Positions 18,170-27,159 of a stretch of 64,000 nt of DNA are shown in pieces. Below the pieces are notes generated by a model, which was not told the origin of the DNA, searched no databases, and saw only the letters and a list, made by a program, of their open reading frames with translations. The DNA comes from Sphingobium sp. Leaf26 (GTDB taxonomy: Bacteria; Pseudomonadota; Alphaproteobacteria; Sphingomonadales; Sphingomonadaceae). Positions within the stretch are counted from its first letter, which is position 1. Each line of letters begins with the position of its first letter. The translations under genes and the position numbers were made by a program. The stretch spans positions 3,879-67,878 of the forward strand of contig NZ_LMKV01000023.1 of the NCBI RefSeq assembly GCF_001421665.1. The letters are read 5' to 3'.

Positions 18170-19401
18170 AGCTGGATCAGGGGGGAAGCGGTGTCGTTCA
18201 GCGGTTCGCAGCCATTTTCGGTAATCAACCAGAGATCCTCCAGATGCACTGTGCCGCCCATGTCGGTCTGCATGATCGGGCAGTCGACGCTCAGGACCAT
18301 GTCCTTTTCGATCAGATGATCGGCCTTGACGAAGTGCATGGCGTCGCCCTCATAAGCCTCGTCCGTGTGGAACAGGCCGACGCTGTGCGGGGACGACGGC
18401 GTGGCCATGTCGAAACCGGCAGCGGCGATCGCCCCGCGCCCGGCCGCCATGACGTCCGAATAGCGGATGCCCGGACGCAGGATGGCACGCACCGCATCAT
18501 TGGCCAGTTGGGCGGCGGCCAGTGCGTCCTTGAGGGCTGGCCCCGGCTCCCCCACGCAAACGGTTCGGCCATAGTCGCCATGATAGCCGGCATAATGGCT
18601 GACGGCGTCGACCTGGAAAGCGCGACCTTCGCGGATCAGGCCGTCGCGCTGGCGATAGGCGATATTGTCGACCGACAGGAATAGCGGGATGCCGCCGCGC
18701 CGCCCGGTTTCGGCGTAGAAGGCCAGACGCAATTCCTCATAGCTGCCCCCTTCCCGCATGGAAAGGATGCTGGTCCGCGCGGCCTGCGCATTTTCATGCG
18801 CGGCGTGACGCATCAGCATGATTTCCTGGGGCGACTTGATCATCCGCACCCGGCGCAACAAGGGTTCGGCCGGGCGCCACGCATAATCATCGCCGAGCAG
18901 CATGTGCGGCAAGGCGCCGTCGCTCGCGATCAGGCATCCGGCCGCCAGTCCCGCCAGCGCGTCCCCCAGCGCCGCACGCTGCCCTGCATAGGCCGGCGTT
19001 GCGTCCAGCAGGTCCAGCGTCGAAGCGCGGGTCGCCCGCTCGAACGGGTCTGCCGCTCCGCCCGGCGCAGAGCGAAAGAAAGTGGGCGGCGCCGCTGCGC
19101 CTTCGGGCTCGCTGCCCGGCGCGGTATAGAGGAAAATGCGCAGCGGTCCGTCAGGATCGACATTATCCATGTCGAAGAAATAATGCACGAATTGCGACGT
19201 AATCAGGATCGCCGGGCGTCCACGATCCGCCGGCACGACCGCAAGCGCGGTGCCCAGCTGACCCATGGCGACAGTCTGCGGCCAGAAGCCTGTAGCATGA
19301 TAGATGTTAGTGGGGTCGGTCAATACCAGGGCGGCAACGCCAGCCGCATCCATCACCTGCTCGGCGCGGTTGCGATTCATGAGGGGCGTGGGCAGACTCA
19401 A
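18166..19401 (-). CDS. M24-family (creatinase / Xaa-Pro aminopeptidase-like) protein
   Basis: 411 residues. The start is probably TTG 19401 because AAGGAGG sits 6 nt upstream; ATG 19380 is an alternative. The N-terminal creatinase domain (NIYHATGFWP) is followed by a pita-bread domain with metal-ligand positions: Asp and Asp in FQVDAVSHYAGYHGDYGRT, His in SPHSVGLFH, and the last Glu in VHLEDLWLIT. The fourth ligand, Glu in aminopeptidases (FSIEPG), is Asp here (LSVDCP). It could be a dipeptidase, or a C-N hydrolase like creatinase, which needs no metal. Association with a hydantoinase-type system makes the latter of interest. It is divergent from the aldehyde dehydrogenase gene. Confidence 0.75.
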   Translation of the reverse strand: MSLPTPLMNRNRAEQVMDAAGVAALVLTDPTNIYHATGFWPQTVAMGQLGTALAVVPADRGRPAILITSQFVHYFFDMDNVDPDGPLRIFLYTAPGSEPEGAAAPPTFFRSAPGGAADPFERATRASTLDLLDATPAYAGQRAALGDALAGLAAGCLIASDGALPHMLLGDDYAWRPAEPLLRRVRMIKSPQEIMLMRHAAHENAQAARTSILSMREGGSYEELRLAFYAETGRRGGIPLFLSVDNIAYRQRDGLIREGRAFQVDAVSHYAGYHGDYGRTVCVGEPGPALKDALAAAQLANDAVRAILRPGIRYSDVMAAGRGAIAAAGFDMATPSSPHSVGLFHTDEAYEGDAMHFVKADHLIEKDMVLSVDCPIMQTDMGGTVHLEDLWLITENGCEPLNDTASPLIQL

Positions 19402-19760
19402 GGCGGCCTCCTTAGACCGCTGAAAATGCGGCGCGCTATTGTGGATATGCGGTCGGGGCTAGGCGCAGCGCCCGCCGCGGCAAATATGACGCCCAGATTT
19501 TCGTCGCCTGGCGGAAAAAATGTAGGATCCACTGTCTAGGTCCATGCCGAATCGGCACCCATATGACATCGGCTTTGAACAGGGTTCATGACCTTTCAAA
19601 GACGGTGCAAATCATTCAAGCGTTCAAATCAGTATTAATTACAACAATCCATGGAACCATACGCAGATATACGGACACAGCGGTAACCTTCTGAATAATT
19701 CAAATATAAGAAAATATTTCATATCCATAGATACTGTTAAATGGAAAGCGGGATCGCATA
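19402..19760. promoter_or_regulatory. 359-bp divergent intergenic region with weak operator (site C)
   Basis: The region separates the M24 gene (minus) from the aldehyde dehydrogenase (plus) and becomes AT-rich after 19600. At 19501-19517, TCGTC-GCCTGGC-GGAAA has the same 7-base centre as inverted site A but only 6 of 10 arm matches. TGAAC-AGG-GTTCA at 19576-19588 is a separate short inverted repeat. A seven-codon open frame (19741-19761) overlaps the ALDH start as TAATG and could couple translation. No full gene is seen. Confidence 0.35.
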
Positions 19761-21227
19761 ATGGTCGATAATATCGTCACAAGTCTGATCGATGGTTCGC
19801 CCGTGGCGAATGATGGTGGTCATCTGATACCGGTGATCAATCCTGCGACTGAAGAACTGGTGTGTCATCTGCGAGAAGCCGATGCACAGGAAGTTTCGAC
19901 CGCCATTAAATCCGCCCGCGCCGCATTCCCGGCCTGGGCCGGCATGAGCACCGACAAGCGCAACGATATTCTCTATGCCATCTGCGACACGCTGACAGCG
20001 CACGCCGACGAACTGGCCGACCTCGAAGTCGCCACGACCGGACTTCCGATCAACGGCGTCAAGTTTCTGGCCCGCCGCGCCGCCAGCAATTTCCGCGCCT
20101 TCGCGGAGGTTTCCAGCACCCTGTCGGGCGAAAGCTATTCGCAGGCCGAAAATTACGTCACCTACGTCACACGTGAGCCAAAAGGCGTCGGTGCGATGAT
20201 CGCGCCGTGGAACGCCCCGCTCGCACTCGCATCGATGCGGGTCGCCACCTGCATCGCCTTCGGCAACACCTGTCTGTTGAAGCCGTCGGAACATACGCCG
20301 CTGTCCATCTTTCGCATGGTCGAACTGATGCATGAGGCCGGCCTGCCCAAGGGCGTGGTCAACCTGGTCAATGGCCGCGGCCATGTGACCGGCGAGGCTA
20401 TGATCCGCCATGACGGCATTGACATGATCGGGTTCACCGGCGGGTCGGAAACGGGGCGCCGCATCATGGCGACAGCCGGCGCGAACCTGAAACCCGCAAT
20501 CCTGGAACTGGGCGGAAAATCGGCGGCCATCGTCTGCGCCGACGCGGACCTCGACCAAGCGCTCGATGGTGCGTTGCTTGGCATCTATTCCAACAACGGC
20601 CAGCAGTGCCTGGCCGGTTCGCGCATATTGGTGCAGCGATCCGTCGCGGACAAGTTCATCGCCGATTTCGTGGCGCGGGCCAAGACGATCCGCATCGGCG
20701 ATCCGATGTCGACCCGGACGGAAATCGGTCCGCTCGCCTTTGCCGCACACCGCGACCGGGTGCTGTCCTTCCTGGACGTCGCCGAAAGCGACGGGGCGGA
20801 ACTGCTCACCGGCGGCGGTCGGCCCGACGGACTGGACAAGGGCTATTATATCGATCCCATCGCCGTGCTGGCGCCGACGAATGCCGCGCGCATCTGTCAG
20901 GAGGAAGTGTTCGGTCCCTTCGCCACCTTCGTCATATTCGACGAGATCGAAGACGCCATCCGCATAGCCAATGACAGCGCCTTTGGCCTGGTCGCCTACG
21001 TCTGGACCGGCAGCGTCGCCAATGCGATGCGGTGCAGCCGGGGTATCCGCGCCGGCACGATCTGGATCAACACGCCCATGATGCGCGAATTGCGGGCCCC
21101 CTTCGGCGGCTTCCGTGAATCGGGCATTGGCCGCGACGGCGCACGATCCAGCGCAGATTTCTTCACCGAAATGAAAACTACAAGCATTCCGATAGAGCCA
21201 TTGAATTTGAACCGGCTCGGCATATGA
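19761..21227 (+). CDS. NAD(P)-dependent aldehyde dehydrogenase
   Basis: 488 residues, full length for the ALDH superfamily. Motifs: GAMIAPWNAPLAL, FTGGSETGRRIM (cofactor Rossmann turn), the general-base Glu in LELGGKSAA, the catalytic Cys in NNGQQCLAGSRI, and CQEEVFGPF. It oxidises an aldehyde to the acid in the cytoplasm, here presumably the product of one of the alcohol dehydrogenases in the island. It stands immediately upstream of a TonB receptor gene and may be co-transcribed with it, although a hairpin separates them. Confidence 0.9.
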   Translation: MVDNIVTSLIDGSPVANDGGHLIPVINPATEELVCHLREADAQEVSTAIKSARAAFPAWAGMSTDKRNDILYAICDTLTAHADELADLEVATTGLPINGVKFLARRAASNFRAFAEVSSTLSGESYSQAENYVTYVTREPKGVGAMIAPWNAPLALASMRVATCIAFGNTCLLKPSEHTPLSIFRMVELMHEAGLPKGVVNLVNGRGHVTGEAMIRHDGIDMIGFTGGSETGRRIMATAGANLKPAILELGGKSAAIVCADADLDQALDGALLGIYSNNGQQCLAGSRILVQRSVADKFIADFVARAKTIRIGDPMSTRTEIGPLAFAAHRDRVLSFLDVAESDGAELLTGGGRPDGLDKGYYIDPIAVLAPTNAARICQEEVFGPFATFVIFDEIEDAIRIANDSAFGLVAYVWTGSVANAMRCSRGIRAGTIWINTPMMRELRAPFGGFRESGIGRDGARSSADFFTEMKTTSIPIEPLNLNRLGI

Positions 21228-21252
21228 ATTCAGGGTCAAAAGACCCGAATTC
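21226..21252. terminator. Long inverted repeat at the ALDH stop codon
   Basis: GAATTC-A-GGGTC / AAAA / GACCC-GAATTC forms an 11-bp stem with one bulged A and an AAAA loop, beginning inside the ALDH stop. No T-run follows. It could attenuate readthrough into the TonB receptor gene or stabilise the upstream mRNA end. Confidence 0.5.
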
Positions 21253-21305
21253 CACGACATAATAGCTGTTCGCAGGAAGCATCTAAAATCTAAGTTTTCT
21301 TGGAA

Positions 21306-21321
21306 GGGTAATATATTACCC
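21306..21321. promoter_or_regulatory. Perfect 16-bp palindrome before TonB receptor 1
   Basis: GGGTAATATATTACCC lies 15 nt upstream of the receptor start, just before the ribosome site AAAGGGG. The position suits an operator or an mRNA hairpin that controls ribosome access. It does not match the island's TGTTC-N7-GAACA palindrome. Confidence 0.45.
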
Positions 21322-21336
21322 AAGAAAGGGGTAGTT

Positions 21337-23481
21337 ATGCGTAAAATTATCAAGCATCTTCTTCTTACCAGCTGCTTTCTTCCCGCCGTCGTTCACGCGC
21401 AGGATGCGACCCCACAGGACAGCGGCATCGGCAGCGACATCGTCGTCACCGCCGAACGCCGTGAAGGCTCACTCCAGACCACGCCGATTTCCGTCAGCGC
21501 TCTTGGCGAAGACGCACTGCAACAACTCCAGATCAATCGCACCGCCGACCTTATGCGCGTGGTCCCCAGTCTGGTCGTCGCGTCGGGCACAGTAGATCCA
21601 ACCACGCTCACCATCTTCATGCGCGGCGCGGGGCAGAATGGCGGCACCTGGCTGGGTTTTGAATCCGCGGTCGGCCTTTATGTCGATGACACCTATTTTT
21701 CGCGCCTGACCGGCGCCAATCTCGACCTTGCCGATCTGGAGCGCGTCGAAGTGCTCCGCGGACCGCAGGGCACGCTCTATGGCCGCAATACGCTGGTCGG
21801 CGCGATCAAATATGTGACCAAGAAGCCCAGCGACAAAGCCTTCGGCGATTTCCTTGCCGAATATGGCAGCGATAATCTGGTGCGCGTTAAGGGCACCGTG
21901 TCGCAACCGCTGTCCGACAATTGGGCGGCGCTGATCACCGGCAATTATTTCCATCGCGACGGCTTCTTCAATGCCGAAGCGCTGAACGACAAGAAATATG
22001 GCGACCGCGACGAATATGGCGGCCGCGCGGCGATCAAATATATCGGTGACGGCCCCTTCGGCGTCTATCTGACCGGCTTCTTCTCCCATTCAGAAAATGC
22101 CGGCACGATCGGCGTCGCGGTCGATCCGGTGACGCTGCAAAATGCGCGCGAGAACATCTACTCCTATCTCAGCCCGACCCGCGGCTTCGGCAAGAATTTC
22201 ACCTATGGCGGCGACCTGACGCTCAACTGGAAGGGCGAGAATGTCGAGCTGAAGTCGATCACCGCCTATCTGCGCGGTCATCAGGAGTTCGTGAACGACC
22301 TGACCGGCGGGCGTCCCGGCAACTCGCCGGAAAATGGCTATCTGATCGGCTTCAACGAACTGACGTCGGACTCCAAATATCGCACCTTCAGCCAGGAATT
22401 CCAGGTTCTGGGCGACGCGATGGACGGACGCCTCAGCTATATTGGCGGCCTCTATTATTTCCGCGAATCCGGCTATCAGATGCGACAGGACTATGTCCTT
22501 TACACCTATGATACGTTGCCCCAGATGGTCTATCCCACGACCAACAGCTACGCCGCCTACGGCCAGGCGACCTTCAAGATCACCGACGCGATCGATATCG
22601 TTGGCGGCCTGCGCTACACCAAGGAAAAGAAGGTCGTGTCCGGCGTGACCCAGGCGTCGCTGACCAACATGGTGCTGGTGCCGATCGGCGGCACGCTCAA
22701 GGCGAAGGCCTGGACCCCCAAGGTCGGCGTGAACATCCGGGCCAGTGACGACGTCTTCCTCTACGCCAGCGCATCGCGCGGCTTCCAGGGCGGCGGGTTC
22801 AATTATCTGGCGCTGGCAGCGCCGCTGGCGTTCAACACGAGCTTCGATCCCGAAACCGTCTGGGCCTATGAAGTCGGTGCGAAACTGTCTTTCCTCGACA
22901 AGAAGGGCCATCTGAACATTGCAGCCTATCGCAATGACTTCTCCGACATCCTGACCAGCATGACGGTGCCCACCGGGTCCAGCCTGACGCAGAATGCCGG
23001 CGAAGCACGGGTGCAGGGTATCGAGGTCGAAGCCAATATCCGTCCGATCCCGGAACTGACATTGTTCGCTTCGGGTGCTTATAGCGATGGCAAATATACC
23101 GCGATCAACCCGAATTCCGACCCGGCCAAGGCAGGCGCGAAGTTCATCCCCAACGTCGCAAAATGGCAATATGATATCGGCTTCAACGTCAATATCCCGT
23201 CCGACATGGGCACGTTCGAAATGGGCAGCGACGTCAGCTATATCAGCCCGCGCTATCTGGGCGGCACCAATGCGCCGATGACGCTGCTGGACAAGCGCCA
23301 CGTCGTCAACGCCTTCGTCGGGTGGCAGCCCAACGGATCGCAGTTGAAGGTAAAGCTGTCGGCGGAGAATCTGCTGAAGGAAGAATATTATGTCTACGGC
23401 AACGTCATTGGCGGCGCTTATGCGATGCGTGCGCCGGGCGATCCGCAGACCTTCCGCGTTAGCGTGAATTACGCCTATTGA
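21337..23481 (+). CDS. TonB-dependent outer-membrane receptor 1
   Basis: 714 residues. A signal peptide (MRKIIKHLLLTSCFLPAVVHA) is followed by a TonB-box-like DIVVTAERR, a plug domain (DLMRVVPSLVV, VEVLRGPQGTLYGRNTLVGAI) and a 22-strand-type barrel ending in the usual aromatic residue (FRVSVNYAY). Such receptors import scarce substrates using TonB-ExbBD energy. In sphingomonads, receptors next to catabolic genes usually take up the substrate of the pathway. It is placed between an aldehyde dehydrogenase and an MFS carrier, so it probably works in the same uptake route. A strong terminator follows. Confidence 0.9.
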   Translation: MRKIIKHLLLTSCFLPAVVHAQDATPQDSGIGSDIVVTAERREGSLQTTPISVSALGEDALQQLQINRTADLMRVVPSLVVASGTVDPTTLTIFMRGAGQNGGTWLGFESAVGLYVDDTYFSRLTGANLDLADLERVEVLRGPQGTLYGRNTLVGAIKYVTKKPSDKAFGDFLAEYGSDNLVRVKGTVSQPLSDNWAALITGNYFHRDGFFNAEALNDKKYGDRDEYGGRAAIKYIGDGPFGVYLTGFFSHSENAGTIGVAVDPVTLQNARENIYSYLSPTRGFGKNFTYGGDLTLNWKGENVELKSITAYLRGHQEFVNDLTGGRPGNSPENGYLIGFNELTSDSKYRTFSQEFQVLGDAMDGRLSYIGGLYYFRESGYQMRQDYVLYTYDTLPQMVYPTTNSYAAYGQATFKITDAIDIVGGLRYTKEKKVVSGVTQASLTNMVLVPIGGTLKAKAWTPKVGVNIRASDDVFLYASASRGFQGGGFNYLALAAPLAFNTSFDPETVWAYEVGAKLSFLDKKGHLNIAAYRNDFSDILTSMTVPTGSSLTQNAGEARVQGIEVEANIRPIPELTLFASGAYSDGKYTAINPNSDPAKAGAKFIPNVAKWQYDIGFNVNIPSDMGTFEMGSDVSYISPRYLGGTNAPMTLLDKRHVVNAFVGWQPNGSQLKVKLSAENLLKEEYYVYGNVIGGAYAMRAPGDPQTFRVSVNYAY

Positions 23482-23492
23482 TCGTTGAAGGA

Positions 23493-23523
23493 GGGGGCGG
23501 CGCAAAAGCGACGCCCCCTTTTT
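23493..23523 (+). terminator. Rho-independent terminator after TonB receptor 1
   Basis: GGGGGCG (23493-23499) pairs with CGCCCCC (23512-23518), followed by TTTTT. It lies 12 nt after the receptor stop and 11 nt before the MFS start. Confidence 0.85.
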
Positions 23524-23533
23524 ACTTTTCTAC

Positions 23534-24802
23534 ATGTGGGAGATTTCGTTGCACGCCCCAATATCCGGTAGTGATGGCCTGACTGCCTGGCAGGAATTGC
23601 AGCGTGGCTGGCGGCCTCTGGTGGCGTGCAGCGTCGGCATCGGCTTTGGCCTCTCGCCGATCCCCCCCTTTACCGCCGGCATATTCGCGACCGCGCTCAA
23701 CGCCGAATATGGCTGGCCGCGCGGCGAGATACTCGCCGCGATCATTCTCGTGACGATCGGACTCGTACTGCTTGGCCCCACGGTCGGCCGCCTGGTCGAT
23801 CGCGTGGGCGCACGCCGCGTCGCCATCGGATCGACCGTTGGCCTTGGCCTGTGCCTGTCCGCCTTCGGTGCAATCGGTTCCAATATCCTGAGTTTCTATG
23901 CGGTCTGGGCGGTGATGGCGGTCGTGGCGCTGGGCACCCTGCCCGTCACATACGCCAAAGTCGTGACCGGCTGGTTCGATCGCGCCCGCGGGCTTGCCCT
24001 GGGCCTTGCGCTCGCCAGCACCGGCATCACCGGCGCGCTCTATCCTTTCTACATCTCTTTCCTGATCGCGCGCTTCGGATGGCGGATGGCCTATGTCGGC
24101 GTCGGCCTGCTGCCGTTGCTGATTGCCTTGCCCATCCTGCTGCTCTGGCTCCGCGAGCGCGTGGTCCCTGCGGTCAGTGCGGACGGCACGCCCGCGACCC
24201 CGGTCGAAGGTATGGCCGTGCGCGACGCCGTCCGCCGCTATCGTTTCTGGGCCAGCGCCATCGCGGCCATGGGTCTTGGCGCGGGGACCGGCGGACTGAT
24301 GCCCAACCTGATGCCGATGCTGAAGGAAAACGGCCTGACCGCCGCCGCCGCCGCCAGCGCGCTGGCGATCCTGGCGATCAGCGTGACGGTTGGTCGGCTG
24401 GTGTCCGGCTTCATGCTCGACCGGCTATGGGCGCCGCTCGTGGCCGTGCTGCTGGTCGTACCAGCCGCGATCGGCGTGGCCGTGCTGACCATGCCGGGCC
24501 TCAGCCTGCCCGTCGCTATGTCCGCCGTCGGCATCATCGGGCTGGTTGCGGGCGCAGAGTTCGACCTTATCGCCTATATCACCGGCCGCTATTTCGGGCA
24601 GAAGCATTTCAGCGAACTCTACGGCATCCAATATGCCGTGTTCGGCCTGGGTTCGGGTAGCGCGCCTGCCCTATACGGCACGATCCGCGACTGGAACGGC
24701 AGCTATGTGCCGGCCCTGTTCCTGTCGATCGGGCTGTTGCTGGGCGCGGTGGCGCTGCTGCTGACGCTGGGCCGTTACCCCGCCCGCGTCTCAGCCGATT
24801 AG
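23534..24802 (+). CDS. MFS transporter (OxlT/monocarboxylate-type), copy 1
   Basis: 422 residues with about 12 hydrophobic segments. The MFS loop 2-3 motif appears as GPTVGRLVDRVGARR. The N-terminal QELQRGWRPLVACSVG and the motifs ARGLALGLALASTGI and LFLSIGLLLG are shared with the MFS protein at 43202-44446, so the two are paralogues. The expected role is inner-membrane uptake of the organic acid or heterocycle degraded by the island. The gene begins just after a terminator, so it needs its own promoter or readthrough. Its last 12 bases overlap the convergent hydrolase 2 gene. Confidence 0.85.
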   Translation: MWEISLHAPISGSDGLTAWQELQRGWRPLVACSVGIGFGLSPIPPFTAGIFATALNAEYGWPRGEILAAIILVTIGLVLLGPTVGRLVDRVGARRVAIGSTVGLGLCLSAFGAIGSNILSFYAVWAVMAVVALGTLPVTYAKVVTGWFDRARGLALGLALASTGITGALYPFYISFLIARFGWRMAYVGVGLLPLLIALPILLLWLRERVVPAVSADGTPATPVEGMAVRDAVRRYRFWASAIAAMGLGAGTGGLMPNLMPMLKENGLTAAAAASALAILAISVTVGRLVSGFMLDRLWAPLVAVLLVVPAAIGVAVLTMPGLSLPVAMSAVGIIGLVAGAEFDLIAYITGRYFGQKHFSELYGIQYAVFGLGSGSAPALYGTIRDWNGSYVPALFLSIGLLLGAVALLLTLGRYPARVSAD

Positions 24803-25627
24803 GGCGGCGATCGTCGCGGCTTTGTCCGTCGGGGTCATGCCGCTTTGCGTCACGCGGCCGTCCTGCGCGCAATCGGCATAGATTTGTTGGTCTGCGATAG
24901 CCTTCCCATCGCCCGCCGCAGCAAGGAAATAGGCAGGCGCGGTCACATGCGCCAGCCGCGCCTTGCTGGCATAGGGGAAGGCCGCGCGATAGCTCTTATG
25001 ATAGGTGCGCAGAGCCTTGAGCACTTCCACCGCGCGCATATGCAGCTCATCGGCATCGGGGACGGCCCGGGTCATCAGCCGATGGTCGGGGTCGCGTTGG
25101 AAATAGGGGAAGTGCAGCGCCTGATCGCGCACGAAGTTGAACGCCCATAGCAGTTGGTAGCCATAATCATGCGGGGCCATCTCCGGCGCATAGCGATCCA
25201 GCAGCAGCGCCTGCCATTCGGGACTGAACTCGCCCATCCCCTCCAGGACCAGCCGGTCGATACGCTCAGGTGCCACCACCGCCATCTCACACGCCATACG
25301 CGCGCCGGTGAGCGCGCCATAAAGGTGAAAGCGCTCCACGCCCATCGCCGTCAGCGCCCGCAACGCGGCATCGGCAAAATAGGCGATGTCCGGTGCGTCG
25401 GGAACAGGCGCGGCGCTGTCGCCATTGCCCAGCGTGTCGAGCGCAATCAGACGAGGGGCACCGCACGCGACCAGCGCTTCCATCAACGGAACCAGTCCGA
25501 TCGACGATCCGGGCGAGGGGTGGAGCAGCACCAGCGGCAGGCGACCGTCGCTATCGCTACCGACCGTCTGGCGCAGATGCACCTGCCCCTCTGCGATGCG
25601 GATGAATGCACGTTCGATTATTGCCAT
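24791..25627 (-). CDS. Alpha/beta-hydrolase-fold protein with GALTG elbow (hydrolase 2)
   Basis: 278 residues from ATG 25627, which has AAGGAA upstream. It contains LVLLHPSPGSS (33-42) and the elbow LYGALTGARM (103-111), where Leu106 stands in place of the nucleophilic Ser. It is homologous to hydrolase 1 (3770-4639): both share the segments (R/W)AF(H/N)F(L/V)RDQ and TYHxxYRAAF. With no nucleophile and no clear GGH motif, ordinary ester or amide hydrolysis is doubtful. It is divergent from hydrolase 3, with a possible operator between. The 3' end overlaps the MFS gene tail to tail by 12 bp. Confidence 0.7.
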   Translation of the reverse strand: MAIIERAFIRIAEGQVHLRQTVGSDSDGRLPLVLLHPSPGSSIGLVPLMEALVACGAPRLIALDTLGNGDSAAPVPDAPDIAYFADAALRALTAMGVERFHLYGALTGARMACEMAVVAPERIDRLVLEGMGEFSPEWQALLLDRYAPEMAPHDYGYQLLWAFNFVRDQALHFPYFQRDPDHRLMTRAVPDADELHMRAVEVLKALRTYHKSYRAAFPYASKARLAHVTAPAYFLAAAGDGKAIADQQIYADCAQDGRVTQSGMTPTDKAATIAALIG

Positions 25628-25665
25628 GGCCGGTTCCTTCTGCTGCGCTTGGCGGATCATCGTGC

Positions 25666-25682
25666 TGCTTGGTTCATGAACA
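25666..25682. promoter_or_regulatory. Candidate IclR operator, site D (weak)
   Basis: TGCTT-GGTTCAT-GAACA has 8 of 10 arm matches to the island palindrome and contains the perfect palindrome GTTCATGAAC (25672-25681). It lies between the divergent hydrolase 2 and hydrolase 3 genes. Confidence 0.4.
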
Positions 25683-25791
25683 ATCGCGCCGCCCACTTTT
25701 TCCGACAGGCGAAGAAGTGCGAGACGACAGGCGCCTCGCACCGGACGCGTGGCATGATCGGCTCGCGCCATGCCACCACCGGAGAAAAGAC

Positions 25792-26604
25792 ATGTCCAGT
25801 TTTTACCGTACCTATGTGGAAGGCCGCTGGGGGCAGGTGCATGTCCGTATCGCGCCCGGTCGCACCGATGCGCCGCCCCTCCTCATGCTGCATCAGACGC
25901 CCAAGAGCGGCTGGATATGGGAGCCACTGTTCGAGACATTGGCGCAAGGGCGAACGCTGATCGCGCCGGATACGCCCGGCTATGGTGCATCCGATGGGCC
26001 GGGCGCGCCCGTCACGATCGAGGATTATGCGCAGGAAATGCTGGCGCTGATGGATCGGCTGGGCGATCATGGCCTTGCACCCTACGGCGCGTTCGACGCG
26101 ATCGGCTATCACACCGGATCGTTGACGGTCGCGGCTCTCGGCAATCTCGCGCCGGATCGGGTCCGCAGGATGGTACTGGTTTCGCTGGGCGGGTTCACGC
26201 CTGAAGAACGCGACGCCTGGCTGGCGCAAATGCCGCAAGAGCCGCCACTGGCCGCCGATGGGTCACATCTGGTGGCGATGTGGCGAATGATCGACGGCTT
26301 TACCGACGCACGTGCCTCGCTACGCTGGAAACAGGATTCGCTGACAGAAAATCTGCGTAGCGGCGCGGGTTTCTATCATGGCTACCGGGCAGTCGCGGCG
26401 CATGATTTCCTCGCGAGCCTTGCGGCACTGGAACAGCCTACGCTGATCCTGAACCCTAAGGATGATCTGTGGCGCGAGACGCATCGCGCCGCACCGATGG
26501 TCAGGCATGGGCATATGATCGAAGTGGACGCCGCGCATGGCCTGTTCGATCTCGACACCGCACGGATATGTGCGTTGATCGAGAGCCATTTGTCGCAGGG
26601 ATGA
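25792..26604 (+). CDS. Alpha/beta-hydrolase-fold protein with GYHTG elbow (hydrolase 3)
   Basis: 270 residues from ATG 25792 (GGAG 8-11 nt upstream). Landmarks are LLMLHQTPKSGW (30-41), IAPDTPGYGASD and the elbow AIGYHTGSLTV (103-113), with His107 at the nucleophile position. Unlike hydrolases 1 and 2 it keeps a typical late His in VDAAHGLFDLD. It forms a small unit upstream of the Mo-hydroxylase 2Fe-2S gene, with site E right after its stop. Possible roles include lyase, decarboxylase or an unusual hydrolase of a ring-cleavage product; none can be chosen from sequence alone. Confidence 0.75.
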   Translation: MSSFYRTYVEGRWGQVHVRIAPGRTDAPPLLMLHQTPKSGWIWEPLFETLAQGRTLIAPDTPGYGASDGPGAPVTIEDYAQEMLALMDRLGDHGLAPYGAFDAIGYHTGSLTVAALGNLAPDRVRRMVLVSLGGFTPEERDAWLAQMPQEPPLAADGSHLVAMWRMIDGFTDARASLRWKQDSLTENLRSGAGFYHGYRAVAAHDFLASLAALEQPTLILNPKDDLWRETHRAAPMVRHGHMIEVDAAHGLFDLDTARICALIESHLSQG

Positions 26605-26605
26605 A

Positions 26606-26622
26606 TGTTCGTGGCATGAAGA
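26606..26622. promoter_or_regulatory. Candidate IclR operator, site E
   Basis: TGTTC-GTGGCAT-GAAGA matches the island palindrome at 9 of 10 arm positions, immediately after the hydrolase 3 stop and 70 nt before the 2Fe-2S subunit start. Confidence 0.55.
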
Positions 26623-26691
26623 ATGAGGTCTAGCCGCCTTGCGCCCAACGGCCGATGGACCATAACCATGCTTTTCCGCTGCGGAGGTAGC

Positions 26692-27159
26692 ATGTCCATC
26701 CGGCTTCGCGTCAATCACGCTTTTCGCGAAGTCGAGGCCGACGCGGACTGCCCGCTCCTGTGGGTCTTGCGCGACGATCTGGCACTGACCGGCACCAAAT
26801 ATGGCTGCGGCATCGCCCAATGCGGCGCCTGCACGGTCCATATCGATGGGCAACCCGTCCGGTCATGTTCGATCGGAGTAGGCATGGTCGGCGGCGCGGA
26901 CGTGACTACGATCGAAGGTGTTTCGGGTCGCGAAGCAGACGCCATTCGCGATGCGTGGATCGCACATAATGTGCCGCAATGCGGTTATTGCCAGTCGGGG
27001 CAAGTGATGTCCGCCATCGCCCTGCTGCGTGAGGTGCCTCAGCCCGATAACGATATGATAGACGCGGCGATGAGTGGTAATATCTGCCGCTGCGCCGCCT
27101 ATTATCGAATACGCGCCGCCATTCACGCAGCCGCCGACCATATGGCTGGAACGCCATGA
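26692..27159 (+). CDS. 2Fe-2S subunit of a molybdenum hydroxylase (IorA/NicA-like)
   Basis: 155 residues starting at ATG 26692 behind GGAGGT. It has both [2Fe-2S] clusters of the xanthine-oxidase-family small subunit: plant-type Cys39, Cys44, Cys47 and Cys59 (GCGIAQCGACTVH and SC), then Cys97, Cys100, Cys132 and Cys134 (QCGYCQSG and ICRC). It passes electrons from the Mo site of the large subunit (30671-32806) to a cytochrome. IorAB-type enzymes hydroxylate N-heteroaromatic rings next to the nitrogen with water. The stop overlaps the start of the cytochrome c gene (ATGA). Confidence 0.9.
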   Translation: MSIRLRVNHAFREVEADADCPLLWVLRDDLALTGTKYGCGIAQCGACTVHIDGQPVRSCSIGVGMVGGADVTTIEGVSGREADAIRDAWIAHNVPQCGYCQSGQVMSAIALLREVPQPDNDMIDAAMSGNICRCAAYYRIRAAIHAAADHMAGTP

